DNA from: Fratercula arctica
Lineage: Eukaryota; Chordata; Aves; Charadriiformes; Alcidae
Direction: 5' to 3'
NCBI GenBank assembly: GCA_947846985.1
Contig: CANTUZ010000001.1
Span: forward strand, 4,943,504 to 5,007,503
Length of the DNA: 64,000 nucleotides
Part shown: positions 23,916-35,813 of the stretch, in pieces
Layout: each line of letters starts with the position of its first letter
Position numbering within the stretch: position 1 is the stretch's first letter
Translations under genes and position numbers: made by a program
The notes under the pieces: model-generated
Database searches by the model: none
What the model was told of the DNA's origin: nothing
Seen by the model: only the letters and a program-made list of their open reading frames with translations

Positions 23916-26900
23916 AAGACAAAAAAGCCTCCTGGGTTTGGTTCCAAGCCATGTAGGAATGGGGTTCGAACCTGAAAACAGTTCAAGTTAGGCCTATGAG
24001 GTTTCACATGATGAAAAAAGAGGGAAAAGAGGGATTTCGTTTTATTGGTTTTGTTTGGATTATATTTTGCATTTTATAATCTTTGGAACAAAGATCTCAA
24101 AAGCAAAGATCTAACATTATTAGACAGAAAAGATACTGTAGTGATTGATTGCTTGGCCTGAGACTGAAAAAAAGCAAATGATCTTCAAAAGTCTCATGTG
24201 AGGAGTGTCCGGCAGGTACAAGGAACCATTAATATAACTGTGAAAATTAGGAGCTCATGTGGAACTGTATGTGCTCTACTCTCCCAGGCCTAGGAAAGGG
24301 GGAATTTGGAGTGGCAGAAAATGGCTGATATAATTAGGATGGGAGCACCTTCTGCACCCGAGGAAATGAGAAGAACTTGATTTCTCTACTCTAGCACAGC
24401 AAAGGCTGAAAAGACTATGATTGTTTTCCACAAATTCATGAAAAAGATAAACAGTGAGAAGGGAAAACAGCTATTTAAGCTAAAGAGAATAATGCTGGCA
24501 TAAGAACAAATGGATGTAAACCAAGCATGAATAAATTCTGGCTGGAAATTTGAAAGAAAAAAAAAAAAAAAGAAAAGCATTTGCCAGGATCAAAGGAAGA
24601 AAGTTTTGGAGTAGCCTCCCAGCAGGAGTATTAAGGAGAAGAAGCATCACTGATCTGTCCATAGAGCTTGGTAAATTTATATAAAGTTTTACACAGTGTG
24701 GCTGACCTTGACAGTAGAAGACTGGATTCTAACTGAGCAGACCTCTTTCAGTCCTATCCCTTTCAATTTTGTGTGCAATTCACTGTCTTTATGAAATGTA
24801 TTTGAGATTATCCGAGCGGACTTTCGTGATTTCCTTTGAATCTTATTGATCTGGACCCAGAGAAACTAAAGCAAGCATCTCAGAAGGCAGACAGACAGAC
24901 AGAGGAAAAGCATCAGTCAAGAGAGGAAAGACAGAACAGTGACTCTCATGAGATGATGCCTTCCCAAAATGTCTGTTCCTCTTCTTGACTATTAAGGGAA
25001 TCCAGTGTGACCAGATGAGATACAAGCATCTAGATACCTAAAGTGGGATAACTCCCAGCTGTAATGTCATACTCCACTCTCTTGGCCTTTCAAGTCTAGA
25101 AAGCAAGTTTACCCCTTCCCACCAAGGAGAGAGTCAGCTCTGGTTCCTAGTGAGATAAACCTCTTCCAAGGTGTCAGAGAGAACTGTTTCCTAATGAGAT
25201 AACCTCTTCTTCACAGATCCATGAACATAAAAGTTTTCAGATATTAACCATTACATTACAAGGTATGGTAAAGTGTCAGTGCTGTGAGGATTAAATCGTA
25301 CCTTTCTGGTGTCATGGGTTTGGCAGGAGAGCAGACAGCTTTCAGAAGTAATGAGAAAGGAAACCATTAATAGAAAATATCATAATTAAACAGCAGCTGT
25401 CAGCAAACTCGTACCTTCAGAAAGTTAGAAGATAACATGGACATGTAGGCCAATATATATAGGAGAATGGACCTATAAGTACTACCATTTCTGAACTGGT
25501 TCACTGCATAAAGACTTGACCATCGCTTAACACTACAGAGATAGGAACATACAGTATTCCCCATTCCACAAACAGTGCACTTCAAAGCACCTGACGAAAA
25601 GGCGATACAAATAAACTTTATCCTCTCCTTGCCCCCATGCTGGGGAATAAAGCAAAAAGATCATCTTGTCTCCGAAGTGCTTCCGAATATCAGCACAGCG
25701 GGATAGCTTAATCCTCACAGATTTACCCCACCATAATCTTGCAGCTCTCATTTCCCATAGCTAGAGTCACTAATGATCCATTATTTCTGGTTGTGTTTGT
25801 TAACTGTATTTGGGTGACTCAGAGAATTAAATATATGAATAGGGCTTTTTGAGGCGGGGGAGGAGGGAAATCCTTTATGTGAGTTACCAACTGAAGGACG
25901 CAAAAGCGCTGCTGAAAGATGATGATGCCGTGGGACATTCACAAAGATGTCAGGTCTGCCACGCAAGAGACAGTACAGACCAGGGAAGCAATATAAAAAT
26001 GGGACTAATTTCGAACTAGACAAGAAAACAGTATTAGAGTCAAAGGACATTGTCACCAGTGTAAGAAATTATCCTGCCATTTTAAGACTGTTCGTAAAAT
26101 AATCTGCTCTTAATGATCTCTACAGTTAAGGCCTCCTCTAATTAGTCCAATTATAAACCATGTTCAACGGGACTTTTCTTCAAGCCAAGCCTCATTGCCA
26201 CTTGAAATTGGACTTACAAGATAAGGCTATTATCTTTCCTCCATTGTCGGTAGGAAAGCACTGATGGATGTTCTAGCAAGTCCCAACATACAGTGGTTGA
26301 GCTCTGAAGCGAGTAGGACATGGCTGAAGGCAACATGTGAGGATGCACACCGGGAGCTTGAGAGAACAATCAGTAAGGGACCCACAGAAGTTCTGTAGGA
26401 CTGAAAGAGAGGAGCAAAGCATCGTCTGATCCCTGCAAATTATGAGACACCCGGTAAAGCGTCCTGAAAAACACTCAACGCAAACCACCACCATGATGTT
26501 TTGTGATGGTGGGAATCCAGAAACCCTTAATCAGGTGCATTCTGTAAAATGAAGATTAAAAAAGTTACTTGCCAGAGCTCCTACTGCTCATAACTCTACG
26601 AAGGAGGGAATCAGCTGTGGTCAGACCTTGGGTTCTCACTGTTTCTCAGGAGCAGCCCAAACCTTGCAGCCGTCCCTGAATTCAAACGCTGTTCAGCATC
26701 TTTGCATTTCAGTCTAGCTGTTGACACGCCTCACTACAGCGTCAATGTGGCTACTTTTTAAGAGCGAGAATTGATAACCAACAATAGAAATTAATTACAC
26801 TGATGTACCATCAGCTCCAGTGGTATTCTGGATGGAGAATCGCACTCTAAAATCACCACCTCTTTAATAGCCGGCACCTCTTTCCATTTTAAGCATTACA

Positions 26901-29166
26901 AGTGTTAATTAGGCCTTAGTTTAGAAGACGCCACTCCAGTTCCAGTTAGAGCTTCTTGTTTTAATCATGTGGATGTTTGCTATTGAAACTTGCCCTCCAA
27001 TTTAGAAACAATTCCGCATCTTCACTGACTTACTGGTTTCTTGTAAAGCTGTAGGAAAGATTCAGCAGTAAATCAGGCTCACCCTTGACAACACAGGATT
27101 ACTGGGAAGGGATTTCAACCAGAAAGATGTTAATAATTAAGAAAGCCAAAAGGGCATGAGCAGTTTAGTTTTGAAAAATGCACACCATGCAGTTAGCCAA
27201 GTAAAAAACATGTACTTTTAATGTTTCAGCTATTGCTAATCTTCCAAAAGAGGCCACGCATGGTAAGAGACAATCTTTTATTCTTAGCGTGTTGCTTAAC
27301 CTGTTACCCACTGAAATACTCACTAAATATAATGTGTCTTTATTCTTGGGCATAAAGGCTGTCCAGAGGAAAAATGACAGCTACAGAAGACTTAGTAAAA
27401 AAAATTGGGCCACTGAATGGGCAAATCAGTACCGAAGGTCCCTGGACCCAGCCTCTGCAAGTTGATTTCTCATCTTTTCTATCCCCGTGGTGCTTATCTG
27501 CTACCTTTTGGTCCAACCTTCCCCAATACAAGTTGAGATGAAAAAGGAGTCCTGGGGTTTTGCAGTGTAAAACACTGAGGTGTGGAAGATAAATAGGAGA
27601 TTCTGATCGCACTCCCTGGTGATGGCCCAGATCTTCCTCTAAGGATGCCAACCACCATTACTTCATAAGGGTTCAACAACTGACCCTCTTCCCTTGATCT
27701 AAGAAGAATATAGTTTTTTCTCTTAATTTCAATAAAGTGAAGCACGTTTCACTGATGCTAAGCAATGAGAGAAAACAAACTGAACTACCACTACCACTGA
27801 ACAATCCACTGATCTATCAACAGGAGCCCAAGGACAGCTACCAGTTGCTGCATTACACTGAAGATGAAAGGCCCCTTATTTAAACTGTCCATTTCCTTGT
27901 TGTTAATATTTGTTTGCCTGTTCAAAGTTTTTCCCTATTTGCAATTGTACCCAAACCTGCCTTTAAGCCTCAATGGAAACACGAGAGAAACATTAGATTG
28001 TAAATTTATCCAGAGAAGGGAAGTCAGTAGGGCAACCGTGTTTCTTGTCACACCACAAGAGCCCTATATGGCAGAGACTTCATTTTAACTGTTCACCGGA
28101 CAAATATTTTGGCAAATCTGTCCTTCTTCATCAGCCTCTCACAGCTGCTATTTCTGATTGCTCACAACCTGTAAAGGCGGGTAATGCTATGGAAGAAACT
28201 GATTTGTTCAACCTGATTTTTTGGTTTGTTTAACCAGCAAACATACGATGCTGTGTGGTGTCAGCGCTGGGTTGCTGTTAGTGTCAAATCAGCCGTGTAG
28301 AAAGATATTTGCGTCCAACTCAATCATATTTATTGTCAGGTTGTTGTATTTAACTAGATGTGTGCTATTTCAATATTTTTAGAAAGCTAAGTGCATTGTG
28401 GAACTGTCTATTTCTATTTAAAAGTCCTAAATTAATGTAGATCATTGCTCTGATTAATAAACAACTGAGATTTTTTTTTTAAGATAGCAGATTACCTCTA
28501 TTCTGTAAGAGTTCAATTCCCTTTCTTTGCTGAAGAAAGACCTGGGTCCTAGACTTGCTTTAATTTTACAAATAGGAACATAGGGTTGGATTTTGTGGCA
28601 GTGCACATTAATGCAACGTCATTAATTTCAATAGATTTTGCGGATTTATACAACCAGAGGCTTGGAGGTCATAACATTTTTGTATTAAGAAAAAAAATAA
28701 TAAACCGTTACTCAAAGTTCCCATGTAAGACTTTGCAGCCATGGATCAAAAACATGAAGACTCCACACAGAAAGTCCACTCACCTGCTCGTTACAAAACA
28801 GATCATAGACATTTAGTTAAAATACATCACTGCACAGGGCTCCTGCTGTACAGACACTTCACGGACACTTTTGTTTCCTCCTGACTTGCCTTACCTGGGT
28901 AGGAGGGGTGAGGATGAGAGATGATTTGGAGGGGAGGGCAGGGACAGGGGGACGGGTAGGAACACTCATACGATGTTAACACAGGATCACAGCACTTACG
29001 GAGGTATTTCCTACCTAAATGACTGGAAAGTTCCCCCTTCCAGACATTAGGGAGCACTTTTTGGTGACAATGAGGAAGAGATGCAACCTCAACACAGCAT
29101 GTTCACGGTGCATTTTTTAAAAAAGAAACACAAAGACAATAGGAAAAATAGGAAGGAAGAGCATAC

Positions 29167-29193
29167 CTTTCACTACCTTATCCAGATAGTGAG
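29167..29193 (-). CDS. TENM4: TENM4 27-nt alternatively spliced microexon (EGF 7-EGF 8 linker)
   Basis: A 27-nt microexon recognised from the sequence. On the minus strand, a pyrimidine-rich stretch ending cttttatctcccaag is followed by 27 nt and then by a donor gtatgc. With the split G of the EGF 6-7 exon the insert reads AHYLDKVVK, and the last G joins AA of the EGF 8 exon to give Glu, followed by GCPGLC. It is phase 1-1, so inclusion adds exactly nine residues and skipping keeps the frame. Teneurin genes are known to carry a short optional insert of this type (AHYLD...VVK) between EGF 7 and EGF 8, which is thought to change spacing or flexibility next to the globular part. It lies in the expected place, 6.4 kb after the EGF 6-7 exon and 8.0 kb before EGF 8. 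How often it is included cannot be told from DNA. Confidence 0.88.
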
Positions 29194-29447
29194 CTTGGGA
29201 GATAAAAGACAGGACATTTAAGGTAGGATTGAATAAGTGCATTGCGGCTTACTACGAGACTGTGCAGGTGCTAGAAAGGCAAAGGAGAGTTCGCTGTGAT
29301 ATGAAAAGAAAAACCTTGATTATGAGGAGAGAAAAAAAGGAAGAAGGGTGAAGCACAGCCCTCCTCAGTCAAAGAGCTCAAGAAGGCTGTGTGTAGGCAT
29401 CCAGTCATCTTTGCTCATTAAGATCAGGAAGAGAAACAGGAAAGTTT

Positions 29448-29519
29448 TATATATATATATATTCTGTGTTTTTATATATAGATATAGGTATATATATGTA
29501 TAAATATATATATATATAT
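29448..29519. repeat. TA-rich microsatellite
   Basis: Two TA blocks separated by ttctgtgttttta and short interruptions. It lies about 255 nt upstream, in the sense of the gene, of the teneurin microexon. Confidence 0.9.
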
Positions 29520-29704
29520 GGCAGAATATTGTAATTCTCTGCTCATTTGCAACAGCCTACCTCTGTTTTACTGACTGCTTTTCTTTTCATCAGGAAAACC
29601 AGAGTCATTTGAAGGTGCTCCACCTCACCTCATTGTCTTATATTTTTCCGCACAAAGAGGCACAGTTCTGTGACCTTACCAGACTGGGAGAGGCTTTTCC
29701 CTGG

Positions 29705-29835
29705 ATCTTCTTAATGGTAATACATCGCATTTATACAGCATCCTCTAGCCCCAGATCAAATTACTTTACAAATATTAAATTAACCTCATGGCAGCTCTAC
29801 CAGGTAGGTAAGTATTAATATACTCATTCCAAGGA
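29705..29835 (-). mobile_element. Possible MIR-like SINE remnant
   Basis: Contains tttatacagcatcctc, attactttacaaatattaaa and ctaccaggtaggtaagtatt, resembling the reverse complement of the MIR 3' part (ctttacaaatatt … gtgaggtaggta). Weak but ordered match. Confidence 0.4.
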
Positions 29836-32800
29836 GGGCTAAAGGAAAAAAAAAAAGAAAGTTATAGATCTAGAGGGAGCAGTCATGTGCCCAATTCCCA
29901 CGGAACATTAATTTGGAAAACCACCTTCTAATTGATTTTCTGGGGTCAAACAGAAAGTTGGTGGCAAAGACACAAGCAGAAGGCAGGAGTCCTGCCTCGG
30001 AGAGCCCTTGTGCGTGCCAGCAGGCGGCACTCTCTGGTCTATATGAATAAATAAGAGGCTCCGAGTCTTGCATTTCTATCTTTCATTACCTGCTTAAACG
30101 TTATTTCCCTTGTTCTCTTGTCCGCTCCCTGCAATCTCTCCCTCAGTCGTGTCCTGGTACCCTTTTGAAGAGGTTTTTGTTTCAGGTTCGTTCACGCAGA
30201 CCACCCACCCGGGAGTTCACAGCTGTCGCAGGAATCATTTCTCCATGCTGTGAATCTAATGCATCCGTTGATGCATTGTACTCTTAGTACGTGGAGAGGG
30301 CTGGGAAGATCAGAGCTAACCTAGTGCAGGGCAGTTATGAGGCTTGGGAATGAGATTAACTAATCACCCCGGTGTAGCAGTAGCGATGTGGGAAGCAGGG
30401 CATCACCATCTGCTTGGACAGTGGCTGAAGCCTGGGAATGAGCCTCTTGGATCTTGACATCCGGAGCAGCCCAACCAGTAAACTCGAGCAGCAGGCATGT
30501 GCAGATGATGGCAGGGGAGGTAGTTGCCAATGCCAACCGTATGCCAGTTATGTGTCAACATTTTCTTGTAATGTGAAAAATAATGGAGGCCACCTATGGG
30601 AATATTCCATGGTAGCATGAATCTTCTCTAAACCTATATAGTCTCACTCCCATGCTACACTTTTGGCATTAAAATATCATCTTAGCATCTACAGATGCTC
30701 CTTTGGAAACCCTGCAGGCATGTGGGACGTGCTGAGGAGCTATACAGGGCTACTTTTCTAAGGTGTCCTTTGCACTGCACTCAGCTCCGTGGCACCATCC
30801 CTGCTCCTGGAAAGCCACTGTCCCTTCACATCTGCTATGGGGGGAGCTCATGTGAGAATTTTTTAGTCCAAAAATCCTCTCATTTCACCAGTCTGAGCTA
30901 ATTTGGTTTGTTTTGTCCGAAACACGTTGGGAAAGATCACATGAGCATTTCTCTTGGCCCATAGAGAGGAAAGAGAGAAGTAAGAGATGCTGGGAGCAGG
31001 TCTTCAGGTAGGATTTCTTCCCCAGCACACTCTCCTTCTTCATTTTCCAAATATTCTTTTTCCTTTTGTCTTCCCCGTAGGGAGAAGTGGACAGAGTGAA
31101 ATGACTGGAGTTAAACTGAGATCACACAAATTTGAAGGAGAGGAGAGAGCAGCCGTTCACTGCTGAACCAGCGACGGCACAAGTTTATGCCACAGGGGCA
31201 GGGAAAAAGACTGCCTTTGAAGTTCATCTGCGCTTAGTCTTTACTGTCAAATATTCTGCCAAACTACTTAAGGCCAGATTACCTTCAGCTTGATGCAAAA
31301 ACATGCCGGAACAAAGCAGCGTGCACATATTTTCCACTGACTGCTATAACCATGGCCTTGTCTTGCCCCAAGACACCCATCCCCACCGGGCAGCGTGGTG
31401 CCAGAGGGGCAAACACAGCTCAGTTCCTGCTGCAGAGAAGCCTGAGCGCGGCAGAGAGCTGACTGTCTCCTCTGTTGGGCTGAGGGTGGTAGCCAGAACC
31501 TTCACCAGACACTGGTGGGCTTATTTCAGGTTAGGCTGCACGTGGACCGAGCTGCTTTATGGATTTAAATGGTACAAGTGACATGTTGGAAAGCCGGGGA
31601 AAAGAGACCAGGTTCCACCTGTAATGTGCCTTGTCTGGAATCCAGCTGCTCCGGCAGAAACCGGGAGGCACTGATTACAACCCCGGCTATTCAGAACATG
31701 TGTGATTATTTATGCAAGAAGGCTGATGAAAGGCAAACTTAAAGGGGCAGATTTCTGAAAAAAAAAAAAAAAAAAAAAAATCAGAATTTTGCTAAGTAAA
31801 CCAAAAACCAGCGGGATGGCGCCATAAGCAGAAGCTCGTGTGGGACGGGCTGTCTGCCTGTCTGTCTGGGCACTGGTTATCACACACATCACCAGCGCGT
31901 GCCAGGAGCAGATTTCCCAAAGGAGTTAAGCACGCAGCTTTTGCAAGACATCAATGGGAATTAGGCACTGAGGTGCTTTGAAAATCCTGCTAGGTAGATC
32001 CTTGTGTGTTTGGGGAGCTAACTGCTGGTCCCTCAGCATTCTTGAGACCCCGTAGTATTCGGGTGCAGCAACTGAATTTCAAGGGATGGCTTTGGTCTTG
32101 TGTCCAGGATGTTCAAGGATGATGAACATCCCAACTCCACCACACAGGGAAGCCCTCTCTGTCATTATTTTTCTAAATCATCTCAATATGAATCAAAGGA
32201 TTGAGGCTCCTTGCTAGTAAAATATACACAGAGATTCACATATCGGGTAACAATCTCAGTGCACGGCCCACATGCGAAGAGTGAAGTCTCCTTTCGCATC
32301 TCTGAGGTGGGACACGCAGCACCTGGGGCACCATCCAGGCCATATCACCAACTGCATCAAATTTGAGGCCAGGCTGTTATGGCCCTGGGAAATTTCTGGA
32401 GTTGTTTATTAAAGCCAGGAAATTTTCAGTGGTGCCATCTGTGAAGCAATCCCATAGAGGAGCCCACCACAGAGGTGAGCTGTAATTTGGCCTTTCAGAG
32501 CCCAGAGTACGAGGCTTTATGTCACCTTTCAACTCAGCGCTCCTAAAACCCACCATGATCCCTGGATGTGGTTTGGGCTAGAATAGAAGAAAGTTGAATT
32601 CTTGCAATGCCTCTAACTGGGGGCAAATTTGGAATGTGCTGGAGAGCCCATCATAGCAGCATTGTGGCTGCTGTCATGTGGTTTTTCTCCTTTAAGAAGT
32701 TAGAGTAAATCGGTAGAACCTTTCTGCTGGGTTTCAGGATTCCTGCGGTTGTATCATCAGCTTTCTGTTCTACTCCTTTGCCTGGATGCGCTAAGTTCGC

Positions 32801-33457
32801 TGAATTAGGATGATGAATGGTTGGGAATTATCTGGGGTTCCTCTAACGAAATCTCTGAGTGTCAGCAATCAAGCTAGTATATTTGGTAACACCACCCTTT
32901 GTACGAGCAAACCAAATTAACCCACTGGGATCAGAGTTCCCTCGAACACCGTAAGAGCGAGCCTCCTACGACCTACAAAACAAAAGGGTTTCTTACTCTC
33001 AAACATGCTCAACAGGAAATGGAAGAAGTGTCCTTTACTTGTACCATCCATTTCTACCATGTCACCTGCACACACGGCAAGATTGTTAAAGCATCACCGC
33101 AGCGATGGGGTTTTTATGCTTGTCAGTGCTAAAGCAAACCGGGCCATGACACAGACAGATAAGGAATTACTGTCAACACAACAAGTTGCCATGCAGGGAA
33201 ATTACACACGGACAAGGGGAATGCTTTCCACATACTTAATGTAATTCCAAGTCAATGTCCTTTCATCTGTGCCAATATAACTAGCTTGTTACTCCTTCTA
33301 AAGCCATTCAATTTTCTTGGATATTTATGACTTTGCCAAATCTCCTTTACATTCTACACATTTATCAATGAAATATTCTGTAGGAAATACAATTTACAGC
33401 TTCAGAGGCATGAGACTATGTACAAATTTGTTGCTAAATCACCATGCAAGAAGATCA

Positions 33458-33497
33458 GGGGGGTGTGTGTGTGTTGGGGGGGGGTGTGGGGTGGTGG
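33458..33497 (+). repeat. G-rich/TG tract
   Basis: G runs of 6, 9 and 4 mixed with TG units on the plus strand, which is antisense to the teneurin transcript. Confidence 0.8.
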
Positions 33498-34912
33498 AAG
33501 CGAAAAAGAAACAGAATTGCTCCAGCACTCAAAGTATTAAAGAATTATTCCTAAACCAAGGCGGCACTGCAAGAGGAAGGCAGCACCACACGAAACGATA
33601 GCGTGCACCAGGAAAATCTCGACACTGACTGCATTGCGGTGCTGGCCTTTCCCATGATAACACGGACTCGTTATACTTAGAGTGAGGAATACCACCAATA
33701 ATGGGGTAAATTTAATTACCATGAAAGATAAAAGCTTGTTGTTCGAAAACAGTCTGGGCATATCGTCTGTGCGGAGAATTATCATATACCGAACTAGTGG
33801 CACTTTGGTTTTGCAGCAGAACGAATGAAATGGCACTGAGTGTGAATCAGGCTTTTTTCCTGCATAAATGACTTTCATATAAAATTGTCCCCTGGATTTG
33901 GAGCTTTTTTGCTAAACTTTTTTTTTTTTTTTCTTTTAAAACCCTTTCATGAATCTGTGTTGCTTTCTAAATCAAAGTACTTGAACAAAAGGCTATAAAA
34001 TAATATTGTAGAAACACAGGATTCCAATTGACACAGGACTGCTCTCTTTTCATTTTAGTGTCATTTAAGAGAGGGTTTTTTTTTTTAATCCCTTCCTCAT
34101 GAAAAGAAATGAAAGCTGCTGGGGACACAGAAAAGAAAGCAGAATGCAATGTCTAATGAGACAGAGGAAGTTTTAAGAGCTAGATATTTTTCATTAAGGG
34201 ATGCATGTGGAGACCGTAATGTGGTAGGGTGACATTAGCATACAAAAATGATAAGTAGAATTGAGCCACAGATATGGTTTGTACCATTACCCTAATGCCA
34301 GAATTAAAATATTGTGATCAGGCTTCATTTCCTGCCTGTCTTTGTGTGGGCAAACTTACCTGGTGTTCAAGCGAAAAAAGTGATGCCTACGGATAACCGA
34401 GTTGATAATCCACACGGATAACTATGCCGACATTTTCCCAGGTATTGCTAGTGGTTAATTTTGATATAGTGTGATTTATATGTATCGTGGCATAATGAAA
34501 GCAACATAGAGGTAAATTTTCTTATCTTTAAAAGAAGCCGATTAAAACAAAACGATTGGAGGAGAATTCTCACTCTGGAATAACTCTTCTAAAGTCGACT
34601 GATTTTTTTCAGGTCCACACAGTCGTTATTGAGAGCAGAACTGGATTCGCTAATTTAGTTTTCCATTAGTGTATAATAAATGGTATCTGGGGAGTTTTAA
34701 CGCTACTGATTTTATAGCATGACTACGGAATGGAGACTAAATGGTTGAATGCACGACAGTCAGAAAAAAGGGAAGATGTATCAAGGAGTTAAGTGAAATG
34801 AAGGAGGAAGGAGGAAGGTAAAGCCAAGGAGTTCATTAATGATGCTGCAAATTCAAATTGCTTAACTTGAGAACTGCACCTCTTTGCATGATTTTGGCAT
34901 ATTAGTGGCACC

Positions 34913-34913
<1 letters not shown>

Positions 34914-34958
<45 letters not shown>

Positions 34959-34975
34959 CAATAATAATAATAATA
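34914..34975. repeat. AAT microsatellite
   Basis: About twenty AAT units with two AAC interruptions. Intronic; likely length-polymorphic. Confidence 0.95.
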
Positions 34976-35567
34976 GACATGACACTGAGAGTTCAAGTGC
35001 CAGGAATACAGAACCAAAGAGAGAGGGAAATGCAATGGTTAGAAGGGCAGCAGATCAGACAAGGAATAAGCACGACAGAGTTAAATACCAGCCAGAAGTT
35101 ATCTGACCGCACTTTCCTCTTTTATACTGGCAAGCACAGTGGCAGCGCAAATAATGGAGCAAATAAAAGGAAAGAAAACTTGAAATCAGATGCATGTTTC
35201 TGAAAATGCTCTCGCCATGGGAGAGAGAAATCTTGGAGGTCACAGAAAGACCTTTTGAGAGAGGCAAAGTGGGATGTTTTTAAAAGCATCTACCTGACAT
35301 TTGATGGCTTGTCTCTAGGAAATCACACACCACATAGGTGTACTTCACGGCAGATAACAAAATATATATATATAGCCACGTCATCAACAAATGAAAGGAC
35401 ATTTTGTCTTGTTCCCACATGAAAATGTACGATGTCAGAACTTGAAATCCAAGAACAAAGGTGCTCATGCTACACTAAGTCACACATATTCAATTAAGCA
35501 TGCACCTTTTCTCCTCCCTGATCATCAATAATTCTTTTAAAAGTAGTCGGTTTTTCTTTCTCCCTAC

Positions 35568-35753
35568 CAATAGTGCAGTGCTCTCCGTTCCAGCCGGGGC
35601 TGCATTCACACTTGCCATCCCGGCATGTCCCGTGCTCATTGCAGCGTGGGTGACACGCTCGCTGATCACAGGCTGCGCCCATCCATCCCTCCTCGCAGCG
35701 GCAGGTGCCTCCCACACAAACGCCGTGTCCTCCGCAGTCGGCTGCACAAATCT
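35568..35753 (-). CDS. TENM4: TENM4 exon, EGF-like repeats 6 and 7
   Basis: Teneurin exon of 186 nt, phase 1-1. It reads (E)[17 protein letters not shown] for EGF 6 and [17 protein letters not shown] for EGF 7, ending GWNGEHCTI. Both repeats have six cysteines. The donor is G|gtaggg. The acceptor cccacag is preceded by an exceptionally long pyrimidine tract on the sense strand (about 35754-35813) that ends in a C-run. After CTI the known teneurins either pass straight to EGF 8 or insert a short alternatively spliced peptide, and both options are available here: the split G joins AA of the EGF 8 exon to give Glu, or CT of the 27-nt microexon to give Ala. The open reading frames on the plus strand over this exon are antisense shadows. 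Confidence 0.92.
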
Positions 35754-35813
35754 CTGTGGGAGAGGAGAGAAGAGAGAGGAGGGGATTGGGGTGGAGAGAA
35801 GAGGGGGGGGGGT
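35754..35813 (-). promoter_or_regulatory. Very long splice-acceptor pyrimidine tract of the EGF 6-7 exon
   Basis: On the sense (minus) strand, about 60 nt before the acceptor AG are almost pure C/T (…cctcctctctcttctctcctctcccacag) and begin with a run of about ten C. It is the strongest pyrimidine tract of the six exons and fits an efficiently used acceptor after the 22-kb intron. Confidence 0.6.

Larger units (their letters stand above)
21174..29166 (-). other. TENM4 intron between microexon and EGF 8 exon
   Basis: About 8.0 kb with one CR1 copy (23503-23915), an antisense MIR-like SINE remnant (22105-22240) and a TG-rich stretch near 22700-22740. The stretch 23920-29160 is AT-rich and holds nothing I recognise. 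Confidence 0.7.
29194..35567 (-). other. TENM4 intron between EGF 6-7 exon and microexon
   Basis: About 6.4 kb. It holds a TA-rich tract close to the microexon (29448-29519), a possible MIR-like remnant near 29705-29835, a 23-nt A-run near 31758-31780, a G-rich tract at 33458-33497 and an AAT microsatellite at 34914-34975. No young CR1 copy was seen. The rest is unique AT-rich sequence. Confidence 0.7.

Noticed and set aside
34914..34975. CRISPR-like or other spaced repeat array
   Set aside because: It is a simple AAT microsatellite with no spacers, and nothing else in the window has repeat-spacer form.
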